NCBI GenBank assembly: GCA_015499985.1
Contig: JAAAUF010001135.1
Coordinates: 1 to 11,481, forward strand
Origin: Haplosporangium gracile
Lineage: Eukaryota; Mortierellomycota; Mortierellomycetes; Mortierellales; Mortierellaceae
DNA length: 11,481 nt
Direction of reading: 5' to 3'
The notes below the pieces were generated by a model, which saw nothing but the letters and a program-made list of their open reading frames with translations, had not been told where the DNA came from and did no database searches. This document shows positions 1 to 8,691 of the stretch, one piece after another. The translations under genes and the position numbers were made by a program. The number at the start of each line of letters is the position of its first letter. Positions within the stretch are counted from its first letter, which is position 1.

Positions 1-492
1 TGACTCCGAGTAGAAGGAAGAGGGGAAAACCGTCGTGGGGTTCAATACACTCAGGGCTGGGGAAAAAGAGATTGCAGACGAATCATCCTTGTCTTCAGTG
101 GATGATCCGTTAAGGGTATATGTCACGTGCCCCTTCCTTTTCTGCAGGTCTTGTACACCGCCAAAAAAAAACTCGACTCAATGGGGGTAGATCAGGCACT
201 ATGAGTGCGGATGAAAGTGGATCTGATCACACCCTCAAACAAAAATCTTGCTAATGTAACCGAGAGCGCTGAATGTGGTGATGATCTTGGATCAGATGCA
301 AATTGATCAGACTTTTTCGCCTCATTCTCTGAATTCCTTCAAAACCGAGGATTAAGAGGGGCTTCGAATTTTAATTTTTGCTACGCCTTTTGGGTGCCGC
401 AACAATTAGGACAAGAGCCACTCACTCATCTTTTGAGATTCCTCGCTCCTACTCTTACCCTAACCTTCTCCATCCGCATTCACTCTTCCTTC
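1..492. other. Gene-less 5' flank
   Basis: I see no coding frame with protein-like composition here on either strand. There is a CACGTG E-box at about 124-129, a short A-run near 164-172, and scattered GATC-containing words between 190 and 310. The last 60 bases (about 430-492) become rich in C and T, as fungal core promoters often do, just before the first ATG of the F-box/LRR relic. No TATA box is evident. Any regulatory role is inference from position only. Confidence 0.4.
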
Positions 493-2354
493 ATGACGGC
501 AGCCAGTAACACATTCTTCACCTTCCCAAATTAGTCGTTCTCCTCCCACGACGCGATCGTATTCATCTCTCAAGGACAGATGGCACCACCTTTGAGCTTG
601 CACACCCTGGTTTGGAAGGCACTCAACCTCCCTCTTGATTCGTGTTTCAAGTTCACTCAAAAGACTACGGGCACCCGGTAACAACCTCCATCATGTCCGC
701 ACCCCCACCTGGAGACCTATTTTCTTTTGGTACTACCTCCTTGGAGCCTGGAACTTTCTCAACACGGCGACTTTGCCAGAGTACCAGTTAATTCCGACCG
801 ATGCATTGGCACACAACACCTGCGGCAACATGATCAACTCGACCCTCTCCACATCCTTGCCCCCGTTTCGTCGCCTGGCCCAACTCAAGACCGCGATGAG
901 CATCTCCACCACAGTCAAGGATCCAGAAGCGCAAGGTTACAACCAAGACGATCACATCCATTAGATCTTGTGGCTAGTCCGTCTTAACAAAATCACACTC
1001 ACCCATTTGGCGCTCGAATACATGGACCTGACCGACCCTCGAGCAGTTCGCCACCTTTGCAGGGCGCTCCCACAGCTTCAACATCTCAGGGCTCTCCGTA
1101 TATCTGCACAGTGTATGAGGCTTTTCATGCACGGCCCGACAACACTCGAGAGGTTCTTCCTCAGCTGCCCCAGATCCTTGGTCATGCTCATGATTGAACA
1201 TTGGGAGGATGGGTTGTTCGGCAGTATGGATGCTAGTCTTGATCCGGTCCAAGGGAGACTGGGACTTTGATCAGGGACCGTTCATTCTGCGTGCGACACT
1301 TCTTTATTGCTTAAGGCAGATCAGTCTCCCAAGAATGGTGTGTCTTGAAGAATGGGCCTCGACCCTGCGATCCCTTTTGAAGCACTGTTCAGTCATCGAG
1401 AAGCTTGACCTGCCCAGGATTGACAAACGTGCCGATGGTATCAACTCTATCCTTGCCTCGATCGGCGATTTATGTCTATGTGTCTCGAATCCCTCATGCC
1501 TACATGGCTGTTTTGGAGAACATGTGAGAACCATCATGGAAGCCCTCCCGCAGCAACGCCTAGAGAGTCTTGTCTGTCGATATACCAATGATCTCAGTTC
1601 TGGGGCAGGAGGCATGAGCGCTGCGTGGAATCGACAATCCACCTCACTCCGGCAGATGGAGCTGGTGCACTGCAGTCGAATTGAGAATGTGGCCACATAA
1701 GCTGCTCTGACGATTTGCAGGAATCTGGAGGTATTTACGGTAACCACCGACTGTGAGGAGTTGAGCAACATCTCATTAGCGCTCGCCGATGCCGTCCAAG
1801 GTGTATGGATCTGTACCAACATCCGGGAGCTAAGGATCGCAGTCTGGATCACCGCAAATGGGAGGGATCCTGCGTACTTTGAAGATCCAGGAAAGGGAAC
1901 GTGGGTAGAGGAGAAGTGTCAGCACTGGGACAACCTTGGACGGCTCCACACTCAGATCGGAGTATTGACGAACCTCGAGATCTTGGACCTAAAGGTAGCA
2001 GGCGAGTTGAATTATGTCTCAGACATATCTCACACCGAAATAATTCTCCCTGGGCTACTGGCCCTAGACGACCCCGACAAGGGCAAGATTGGGTGCCTGT
2101 CAAAACTCGCCGGGTTGACTATACTGCGTGAGCTCCGAGGGTCGTTCATATGGACCAACCCCGAGGCCAAGGAAAGGATAGGAGAGGACGAGGTTGACTG
2201 ATTTGTGGATAGTTTACCTGCATTGGAGTTGGCCATGTTTATGCGTAAGCGCGATTGCGTTGGGGGGGGGTATACGCTTTCGAGACCTCACCAGAGTTTG
2301 CGTAGGAAGCGACCTGGTCTGGAACTTGTTCATTATGATCCTTATATGGACTAA
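493..2354 (+). pseudogene. Decayed F-box/leucine-rich-repeat protein gene
   Basis: This is a relic of a fungal F-box-like LRR protein, a class that would recruit substrates to an SCF ubiquitin ligase; the role is known for the family, not shown here. The N-terminus (ATG 493) is poor. An F-box-like patch is split between frames at about 575-640 (DRWHHL, then SLHTLVWKALNLPL). From 965 LRR-style sequence is clear (LTHLALEYMDL; LPQLQHLRALRIS). Lesions seen: TAG 532-534, TAA 679-681, TAG 962-964 in frame with the LRR part, a frameshift near 1250 (SLDPVQG moves to DWDFDQG), TAA 1698-1700 and TGA 2199-2201. Between and after the last two stops the frame stays protein-like (WICTNIRELRI; LGRLHTQIGVLTNLEILDL; VDSLPALELAMF) and ends RKRPGLELVHYDPYMD at TAA 2352-2354. 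TGA 2199 is probably a former Trp codon. The 5' boundary and the reading between 640 and 900 are uncertain. No intron was needed to read it. Confidence 0.7.
2262..2270 (+). repeat. G9 homopolymer in the LRR relic
   Basis: Nine consecutive G form three Gly codons in the frame that runs from the last nonsense codon (2199) to the natural stop (2352). Because nine is a multiple of three, the frame is kept on both sides. The family would not be expected to carry a Gly run at this point, so it may be a slippage expansion after loss of selection, or a sequencing artefact. Confidence 0.6.
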
Positions 2355-3494
2355 AGTCACTCTCAGAAGGGTTGGGGTTGATAGTAGCTGATCTGCAGGA
2401 GTTTGGAGAAACGATATGCGAAGTAAATTGAAAAGTACACCATTTTGTTCTATAACGGTCGACTTGAATACGTTAGATATCTATACGACTCTAATATTCC
2501 GCTTGCTTACTCTCTTCCTCTTCCTGGAGCCGTAGAAAACAAAACATCAGTCATCGCACGCATAATGTGCGCGAATACAAAAATTCGAGTTTTCACCAAA
2601 TGCGCATCGAGCATGCTATTCACGCACCTTGACGTCCTCAAACCAAGTTCTCACTGCTTTGTCTTTGCTTCAATCCGCTTATTTCAACGAATAATTCCGA
2701 TGAATATATTTTTCAGTTGGACAGAATACCCTGTAACTATTTATTTACAGTAGAAACCAGGGACAGATTTGGGCTACGTGTAGTAGCGTGCTAGGGCTGT
2801 GCTAAACCTATGTAACATGATAATGGTGACGTTACCAAACTATACTAGATCTCTCCTTGTTTCTACATATACTTCGCTTGTTGCAGTACCCTTGCCTTTC
2901 TCCGCACAGTTCTTTCTTCGCGCCATTGTTTCACTTTTTCCTTTCACCCGTTCTTTTGTCCCTGTTGGTATTGCACGGTGCCCGTCATCTTCTTGAAATA
3001 CATTTTAGTTGAGCACGCGCTCTTTCTCTTTCGTCATTTCACTCCGTCTATAGAGGTAATTTACTTGTTCTTTTGGTTGTATTAGTTGTACAGACAAAAG
3101 CTGTGACATGTTACATTGACTTTACAAAAAGAGACTGGGTGCTTCTGTCCCATTGAAAAAGAAAAAAAACAATACATGACTGTTGCTTCGCAACAGGCTT
3201 GACCTTGACACAGTCAGAGTGTAGAGAGTGTTATCGAAAGTGTATTTACTTGACCTCGCCTTATTTTCAGCAAATGAATGCTTCCGATGAATTCTTTTCA
3301 CTGTCATATGCAATCAATTTTCTCTGCTGGAATTGTTCCCTGCCAAACAGAAGTAAATTCATCTGTGTGTCGCATGGGTACCTGGGAGAGGAGTCAAGGA
3401 GACTAATGGTAAAAGAAGTGGGGTTTATTCAAGGTCAGACCTCGGCTTGTAAACTACCCTCGGTCTCTGTTACCCCACTGACTAATTAACTGTG
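2355..3494. other. Long stretch without a recognisable gene
   Basis: More than 1.1 kb in which I recognise no protein. Open frames exist (for example 2445-2753 and 3199-3489 on +), but their translations lack low-complexity-free conserved motifs or family resemblance, and the base composition is AT-rich and non-coding in style. Positions 2870-3050 are strongly pyrimidine-rich on the + strand, which resembles a fungal promoter but has no matching gene start downstream. A pyrimidine tract ending TTTTCAG at about 3263-3270 could be a chance splice-acceptor look-alike. A short hairpin word (CGCAC/GTGCG) sits at 2555-2571. Confidence 0.4.
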
Positions 3495-3545
3495 TGGTCA
3501 ACCAGGGAATTGAACCCCGGCCAAGTTCGCGTGGTAAAACGCGGC
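3495..3545 (-). other. tRNA-like 3' half (tRNA pseudogene or SINE head)
   Basis: On the - strand the sequence contains a near-perfect Pol III B box, GGTTCAATTCC, inside a T-arm with a five-pair stem (CGGGG with CCCTG, one G-T pair) and a seven-base loop TTCAATT. An acceptor-like GGTTGACCA follows at 3495-3503. Upstream on the same strand is an anticodon-like hairpin, CGCGT-TTTACC-ACGCG (3528-3543), with a loop of six instead of seven bases. No complementary GGTCAAC 5' acceptor strand or D-arm is visible, so a working tRNA is unlikely. If the loop is a damaged one, TAC (valine) is a possible anticodon, but this is a guess. Confidence 0.35.
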
Positions 3546-3582
3546 AGTGTGCATACAGTTAAGGTTCATTCTTAAACTAATC

Positions 3583-3666
3583 ATGGGCAGCTATCCATTC
3601 ACACCTGGCGTAGAAGCTCCTTTCCCAAACGCGACATGTCCAACACAGCAGCTATTCGAACCTTGA
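3583..3666 (+). promoter_or_regulatory. Upstream ORF overlapping the DUF1917-like start
   Basis: ATG 3583 opens 27 codons in another frame and stops at TGA 3664-3666, 31 bases past the main ATG at 3636. If the transcript begins upstream of 3583, this uORF would reduce initiation at 3636. Its product (MGSYPFTPGVEAPFPN...) is not low-complexity, so a second reading is that a real N-terminus was separated by a frameshift. Confidence 0.3.
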
Positions 3667-4076
3667 TCCCTACCCAGACGTTTAACGAATATTGGCTATG
3701 GGCCAAGTCATCATCCAAGGACTTTCTAGACGGTCCTCGCACAGGAAAATGGATGTTATTTTATGACAAGTCTGTCCTCGACGAAAAGTGGACTGCAGTA
3801 AAACGACTCGTGGAGCAGGATATGTTGGGAGGTTTGGCAAAATGCTCCACTGCGAAAGAAAATCCCAACGCGACAAGCTCTAAGTCGGGTGTTGTGATTG
3901 TGTACACAAGTGACTATATGGATCAGGAGGAGGTGTATAGGATTGCTGTCACTTTGTACGAGAAATTGGAGTACAATAAGCCCATGTATTACAAAACGGA
4001 CGAACAGACCCATGCAGGATTGTACGCAAAAAACGGCTCGAAAAAAAATCATATATACCGTTATCCTATTATCTAG
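3636..4076 (+). CDS. UPF0696/DUF1917-like small protein
   Basis: A complete single-exon reading frame of 146 residues with no lesion. It resembles the UPF0696 (C11orf68/BLES03, DUF1917) family, whose fold is related to eIF4E; a precise function is not established. Key stretches are GKWMLFYDKSVLDEKW (residues 34-49), a Gly-Val-Val-Ile-Val-Tyr beta-strand near 85-90, and the C-terminal YYKTDEQTHAGLYAKNGSKKNHIYRY (114-143), which I take as the family signature. It lacks signal peptide and membrane segments and is probably cytosolic. Start choice: ATG 3636 is the first ATG in the frame. An upstream ATG at 3583 opens a different frame ending at 3666, so it overlaps this start. The neighbour downstream (LRR fragment) runs toward it, tail to tail, about 90 bases away. 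Family assignment is from memory of the motif pattern. Confidence 0.62.
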   Translation: MSNTAAIRTLIPTQTFNEYWLWAKSSSKDFLDGPRTGKWMLFYDKSVLDEKWTAVKRLVEQDMLGGLAKCSTAKENPNATSSKSGVVIVYTSDYMDQEEVYRIAVTLYEKLEYNKPMYYKTDEQTHAGLYAKNGSKKNHIYRYPII

Positions 4077-4166
4077 GTGGATTAAACTTGCAATTCAAGC
4101 ATCACTTGCTTAATGTGCAACGCAATGGTTTATTTGTCCGTATTGATTACAATGCTAATAATGCCG

Positions 4167-4664
4167 CTAGCTGGCTTGTGCCAGCCAAGCATTCGCAGTG
4201 ATGTTGCTTTTTGCAAGATCTTCATCTTTCAACGTCCAACTGTCATCAGCAGCACCACCATCATCATCATCGTAACCGCTGCTATCCTGTGGGTTTCGTA
4301 TACTGGGTCGGGTTCCGACTGCGGTTCTCTCCTTCCCGTACTCATCCAACCACTGCATCTCCTTGGACCTGATCCCAAGATACAAGACCTCAATCTCTGA
4401 CAAGGCTCCGAGTTGGGCATAGAGCCTTTAAGTATGGTCCACGCAGGCTCGTGGATATCTGGTTCAGAGTACTCGCCGGCTGGCTCACTGGGCGCATTTT
4501 TAACAGTAATCTCAAAAGTCCCAAGGCTTTCACAGACCCACTACTTTTTCACCAAGTACTTCAATTGTAGCAACGGACGAACAGATCCCTTTACGACAAA
4601 GTGCTTCAACCCAACACAAGTCGATAGAATGAACTGCATGGTAATGGATCTTTCCAGCAAATAA
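4167..4664 (-). pseudogene. Broken fragment of a second LRR protein
   Basis: Read on the - strand, the frame gives ITMQFILSTCVGLKHFVVKG, then after an in-frame TAG (4541-4543) WVCESLGTFEITV, then EYSEPDIHEPAWTILK. At 4427-4429 an A-run of three shifts the frame. One extra A would join it to RLYAQLGALSEIEVLYLG and on to WTLKDEDLAKSNITANAWLAQAS, which stops at 4167. The order W-C-x-x-L, then W-x-x-L-x-R-L-x-x-Q-x-G-x-L-x-x-x-E-x-L-x-L, is the same as in the relic at 493-2354 (WICTNIRELRI, then WDNLGRLHTQIGVLTNLEILDL), so the two are distant members of one fungal LRR family. Both ends are missing: no F-box upstream and no C-terminus. An acidic Asp run (GYDDDDGG) comes from a small ATC repeat at 4259-4272. 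Confidence 0.6.
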
Positions 4665-4744
4665 CGCTCAAAGAAAGCCGTAATAGCAATAGAACAAGGG
4701 AAGGTACAACTGTGTAAGCGGGAGAGGAGACAAGTCAGAGACAA

Positions 4745-4962
4745 GAGAAGATGAGGAAAGCTAAGGGGACAACAGGAAGAGGCTAGAACGGATGATGTTT
4801 ATTATACAGGGAGAGGGATAGGATTATTTATACCAATGTACAAGAAGCGTGGTGATGGAGGCGTGGTAGAGAGCTAAGTAGAAGCTTAGCTTAGGATACT
4901 GTCGCTTTCATTGACATCGGTCATTTCCTACGATTAGCCCGCATCCGCTTTTGTAATGAGAG
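4745..4962. other. Spacer without a recognisable gene
   Basis: About 220 bases, purine-rich on the + strand in its first half (4740-4815). I see no coding frame, RNA fold or repeat in it. If the LRR fragment was once longer, its 5' end should lie here, but no LRR-like or F-box-like sequence can be read. Confidence 0.3.
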
Positions 4963-5079
4963 GAACAAGTGAGGGGAATCTGTTTTGTTCATTACTGAGA
5001 GGGTGTTGGAGAGATGATCACTAATGCCGAAATCAGCAATCATTGATCCTTTTTTTGTAGTGATTGTGTGTTCAAACCC
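4963..5079 (-). pseudogene. Possible protein-kinase relic (DFG segment)
   Basis: Within a longer open frame on the - strand, one stretch reads HTITTKKGSMIADFGISDHL, followed by SNTLSVMNKTDSPHLF. This matches kinase subdomain VII, where the Asp of DFG binds magnesium, preceded by a short strand as in many fungal tyrosine-kinase-like proteins (motif pattern x-I-A-D-F-G-I-S). ADFG lies at 5026-5037. Upstream there is no catalytic HRD loop, only a (TTG)n-derived Thr run and Phe/Pro-rich sequence; downstream the APE-type motif is absent. It is therefore at best a fragment of roughly 40 residues. A chance match in an AT-rich frame cannot be excluded. Confidence 0.35.
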
Positions 5080-5218
5080 AAGGTTGAATATAAACAAAGG
5101 GAAGGCAGGGACGTGAAAGGCGAGAGAGGGGAAGAAAAAGGGTTTGATCGAGAAAAGAGAGCGAGGACACAAGAACACCCTTCCAGGAATTCTCAGTTGT
5201 ATGTTTGTCGCCTTTTTT

Positions 5219-5243
5219 TTTGTTGTTGTTGTTGTTGTTGTTG
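5219..5243 (+). repeat. (TTG)n microsatellite
   Basis: About eight TTG/TGT triplets directly follow a run of T at 5211-5220. On the - strand it encodes a Thr or Asn/Gln run depending on frame, which explains the apparent low-complexity open frames here. It is an ordinary simple repeat. Confidence 0.85.
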
Positions 5244-5705
5244 CGAGTGTGTTTGTGCAACGCCCTTGATTAACTAGACAAGAGTATTTCTCACTCACAT
5301 ACCTTCCGAGTGTCGCTTCTGTCCAAGTACAGAACCCTCCCACACATCTTGCATGCATGAATATTACCAAGCGTGTGAGAAAAATAACAAGAGAAAAAAA
5401 TAAACATGCGTGACATTCTAAAAGAGCTCTTGTGAGTCATCTTGGCTCAAGTTTGGGACGTTATTTGATTGGTCCTATCAAAAAGCTAAATGAAGGTACA
5501 TGGAGGAGCTATTTTAACGTTTGAATTCTAATTCCTTTACGTCTTTCTCTCATAGTCTATCCCTCGACTTTGCCTTACATTTTTTTTATATCGAACGGCG
5601 TACATGTTAGTCTCGAGGCGCGCCCTTTGGCTGGCGCGGAATACAAATCTTGGGGGGTTCTTTCTACTCCCTAATGTTATGATTGCACTCAAACTATTTG
5701 TTGGT
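5244..5705. other. AT-rich spacer left of the hAT element
   Basis: No gene is recognisable. There is an ASCI-like GGCGCGCC word near 5618-5625 with a second GGCGCGG nearby, several homopolymer A and T runs, and nothing with LRR, kinase or transporter character. Before the transposon inserted, this was continuous with the OPT upstream region that now starts at 8960. Confidence 0.4.
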
Positions 5706-5713
5706 CTCAAAAG
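5706..5713 (+). repeat. Left target-site duplication CTCAAAAG
   Basis: The eight bases before the CAGTG start of the element are CTCAAAAG, identical to the eight bases after its right end (8952-8959). An 8-bp duplication is the hallmark of hAT insertion. Confidence 0.93.
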
Positions 5714-5759
5714 CAGTGTTTCTAACCAAAATTTTTTTGACCAAATTAACCAGTTAACC
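5714..5759 (+). repeat. Left terminal inverted repeat
   Basis: It starts CAGTGTTTCTAACC, then a T-rich stretch ending TTTGACC, then AATTAACCAGTTAACC. The last part already shows the octamer pattern (AATTAACC, AGTTAACC). It pairs imperfectly with the right end at about 8903-8951, with a few bases of length difference. Confidence 0.8.
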
Positions 5760-5775
5760 GGCTAAATGGCTAACC
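5744..5775 (+). repeat. Octamer units within and next to the left inverted repeat
   Basis: Four consecutive 8-base units can be read: AATTAACC, AGTTAACC, GGCTAAAT and GGCTAACC. They share the NNYTAAYY form of the larger arrays, so the octamer periodicity reaches into the terminal inverted repeat itself. Confidence 0.55.
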
Positions 5776-5787
5776 AAAAATATTGTC

Positions 5788-5799
5788 GGTCAATTGACC
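5788..5799. repeat. 12-bp palindrome GGTCAATTGACC
   Basis: A perfect palindrome between the left inverted repeat and the left array. A 10-base core of the same palindrome, GTCAATTGAC, recurs at 8850-8859 at the mirror position near the right end. A site bound by a dimer is plausible but not shown. Confidence 0.7.
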
Positions 5800-5823
5800 T
5801 TTTTTTTTGACCATCTTTTAACC

Positions 5824-5935
5824 GATTAATCAATTGACTGATTAGCCCATTGACCGATTAACCCATTGACCGATTAACCCATTGACTGATTAACTCATTG
5901 CCCGATTACCCCATTGACCGATTGACCTATTGACC
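5824..5935 (+). repeat. Left subterminal array: seven 16-bp units
   Basis: Seven consecutive 16-base units have the consensus GATTAACCCATTGACC, starting at 5824, 5840, 5856, 5872, 5888, 5904 and 5920. Each unit is itself two related octamers, GATTAACC and CATTGACC, so there are 14 octamers. Units differ by one to four bases. Such subterminal repeats bind transposase in studied hAT elements (Ac, Tag1); here that is inferred from position. Confidence 0.88.
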
Positions 5936-6116
5936 GATCAAGTACGCGTCATCATCGTCCCGAACCGAAAGGTCCAAGCACATCCACAATGTGTATTAAG
6001 CCAACAGCGCGCTGGTGGTTTCTTCTTTCTTTGCCCTTACATTTCCCCTCTTATCCACACGTCCTTCACCCTTCACACATATCTCCTACCCTTCATACGC
6101 AACAGCATCCACAAGT

Positions 6117-8564
6117 ATGGAACAGCCAAGTCATACAAACAAACGACCGTCATTCGATGGAGGGTCCTCCTCATCGAAGCGCCAGCAGCAAGAGGCACCC
6201 TCCTCCACCAGACCAACAACTACCTTCCCTTCCTCCTCGTCGTCTTCATGCTCGAGTGGCGCTTCCTTCTTGCCTACAAAAGCATCAGCGTCCTCGTCCT
6301 CTTCGTCGTTTGCGATTGCAGCATCCAACCCATCAATTGAACCTTCGAGTGACACACCAACTCACAACAACAACGACGCAACCTCAATAATCTCAACAAC
6401 TATCGAATTTGATCCCTCAATCTCGGATGGTCCTCTAGAGGAGCAAAGTGACGATGACGATCTATGGAATGACGACGATGCAGATAACCTTTCACATGCT
6501 GATGATGGCGACCTGTTCTCGGATACATCACTCACTCCTTCCACTTCGATCAGTCAACAGTCTGGTACACCCAAAACGGTTCCAAGTAAGCACCATCTTC
6601 TGTGCAAGCCTCCTACTGCAGAGTAACATAAATATTCTTCTCGATTATACATTCTAATACTTCACTGTCTGTACTTTGTAGAGGCCTACCGCAAGTACTA
6701 CATATCTAGCAGAGTGAAAACCGATGATGGCACCTATGAAAACAAATTCATTTGCAGAAAATGCAACAAGCCACTGTCCCCCAATAACGCATCTCATTCA
6801 CTTAAGTATCATTTGACCACGCACCGGCCCGACAAAGGCAAAGGAACAACTGACAATGGAGTTTCAGGACAGCAAGGTCTTGGAGGCGGTCTTGTACAAA
6901 CAACTCTCACTGGAACCTCAACAACTGTTCAAAAGAAGGAGGCGATCATCAAGGCCGCTTTAACTTGGGTTGTCACAGGCTATATACCCTTCTCAACTTT
7001 CGACTCCGACTCGTTCCGCGCCCTTATCCACTTGATCAATCCAATCATCAGTATGCCCTGTGCAGCTACAATTCGCGACAGGTTACACAACTATCGTCTT
7101 GGACTTCAGGAGAGAATCGAGCGGCTTCTTTCCGACACCTTCAAAGTGGGATCGATGACCGTCGATGACTGGACCTCTGATAGCAATCGCCCTTTTATGG
7201 GGGTTACCCTGCATTGGCTTGACAGCGAGTTCAAAGGATACGAATGTACATTGGATCTTGTCCCCCACCCATACCCTCACAATGGAGAGTCGATTGCCAA
7301 GTTGATTAGTAAGTGAGGAATGGAGGATGTGTGTCTTTATTATCATTTATGCATTTTTTTTCACGTTTACATTGGAAGAAAACAATCCTAACCATTTTTT
7401 TTAACTTCGGACGAAATAGGAGAGACAAGCGAGCATTGGAAGGTCCAAGGTGCGATTGCGGCACTGACGACCGATAACGCCTCAGTAATGATCAATGCTG
7501 CGGGAAGGGCGGGACTAGAACGGGTACCCTGTGCTTGTCACATCTTGCACAATTCGGTCAAGGCTGCACTCGAGAAGCAGGAGCGACTGAACAATGTTAT
7601 GATCAAGCTTCACCAACTTGCTTCATTCTTTCATCGCAGTCCCAAAATGGCGCAGGCTCTTGAGCTTGAGCAGGTACGACTGAACAGGACACCGCAACTC
7701 AAGGTCATTATGGATGTGGAAACTCGGTGGAACAGTTCTCTGGCCATGTTACGACGGATGGTTGAGCTCAAGGTACCGATGGCGGCGGTTCGTACGGCGT
7801 TGCGTCAGATGCCAGACGAGCAGGAAAATCTCGCAACTATGAACAACATTTACCCGGGGAACAACGAATGGAGAACGGTGGATTTAATCATTGATGCTCT
7901 AAGCGTCTTTGAGGACGCCACTCTGCTATTCAGCTCCTCCGATTATGGACTCGCCGCATCCATGTTCCCTTGGATGACAATGTTGTTGTTTGCAATGGAG
8001 GAGAATCTTTCTGGAATCGAGGAAGTGGAGACCCTTCGGAGCAACCTTCAACTTGAGATAGGAAACCGTGTCAGGGAATCGGATATCTTGATTAAGGCCT
8101 CGTTCTTTCACCCAACATTCAACCTGCTCTACAAACAATGCAATGAGGAGAACTTTGACGCCCTCAAGGACCTACTGCGCAGAGAGATGCAGGATATCGC
8201 GCCACCCGCCAACACCCCTGTTCAACCAGCAGGAGAAAAACCGACTCACAAATTGGCAAGGGCGATGCAACGGCTTTATGACATGCAAAACACAGGAGTC
8301 AACGGACGACAACATAATGACGCACCAGGAGATGAACTTGACCGATATTTCCAGTGTGTTCAATGCCAGGATTTCAAAATCAACCCTTTGGATTGGTGGA
8401 GGCAACACGATACAGTCTTTCCCGTCATGGCACAGTTAGCTCGAAAGTATCTGTCGATCCCTGCAGCATCAGTCGCGTCCGAGAGAATGTTCAGCTTTGC
8501 AGGAAACTTTGTCACAGCTAAACGTAACCGGCTGACCGACGGGTGTCAGCGATCTTGTTTTTAG
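6117..8564 (+). CDS. hAT transposase with BED zinc finger
   Basis: Three exons, 6117-6585, 6682-7308 and 7420-8564, split by GT-AG introns of 96 and 111 bases (donors GTAAGC and GTAAGT; branch-like CTAAT and CTAAC), give 746 residues in one frame. Residues 20-100 are Ser/Thr-rich and about 110-140 Asp/Glu-rich. A BED-type finger follows near 158-204 (C181, C184, H200, H204). The RNase-H-like core shows D318 in DDWTS, D384 in TTDNAS, the C403-x-x-H406 motif, TRWNSS at about 468-473, and E530 in FEDATLLFS as probable third catalytic acid. The C-terminal dimerisation domain spans about 670-739 (NPLDWW, then SIPAASVASERMFS). After D739 one apparent extra G (GGG 8541-8543) shifts the frame and ends the protein early at 8564; the other frame continues SDLVFSNNALNTLQKASKK to TGA 8605-8607. 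Start 6117 was chosen because the in-frame ATG at 6015 only adds translated CT-rich leader. Confidence 0.88.
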
Positions 8565-8607
8565 TAACAATGCATTGAACACCCTGCAGAAAGCAAGCAA
8601 GAAATGA

Positions 8608-8613
8608 AATAAA
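8608..8613 (+). terminator. AATAAA polyadenylation signal of the transposase
   Basis: AATAAA directly follows the intended TGA at 8605-8607. Its position fits the longer, frameshift-free C-terminus better than the early stop at 8564. Confidence 0.6.
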
Positions 8614-8691
8614 ACAATGAGTAATCACACTATTATACCTTATTATTATTCTTTCCCTACTTAAGTCGCTTTAATAGACCCTATTATAACC

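Noticed and set aside
2445..2753. 102-residue open frame on the + strand
   Set aside because: No recognisable motif, AT-rich composition, no promoter or polyadenylation context; treated as chance.
3199..3489. 96-residue open frame on the + strand
   Set aside because: No family resemblance and starts from a non-ATG-like context; ends just before the tRNA-like module. Nothing supports expression.
4921..5370. 149-residue open frame on the - strand as a complete gene
   Set aside because: Most of it is simple-repeat Thr/Lys runs and Phe/Pro-rich translation of pyrimidine tracts. Only the DFG segment has family character, and I list that as a relic.
5614..5640. GC-rich GGCGCGCC/GGCGCGG pair as an origin or insertion end
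   Set aside because: Too short, with no flanking duplication or further symmetry.
6015..6116. Longer transposase N-terminus from ATG 6015
   Set aside because: The added 34 residues translate a CT-rich leader, and ATG 6117 has the better context (A at -3 is lacking in neither, but G follows) and begins the charged Ser-rich protein.
6131..6544. Acidic and Ser-rich open frames on the - strand within transposase exon 1
   Set aside because: They are reverse shadows of the Ser/Asp-rich N-terminus of the transposase.
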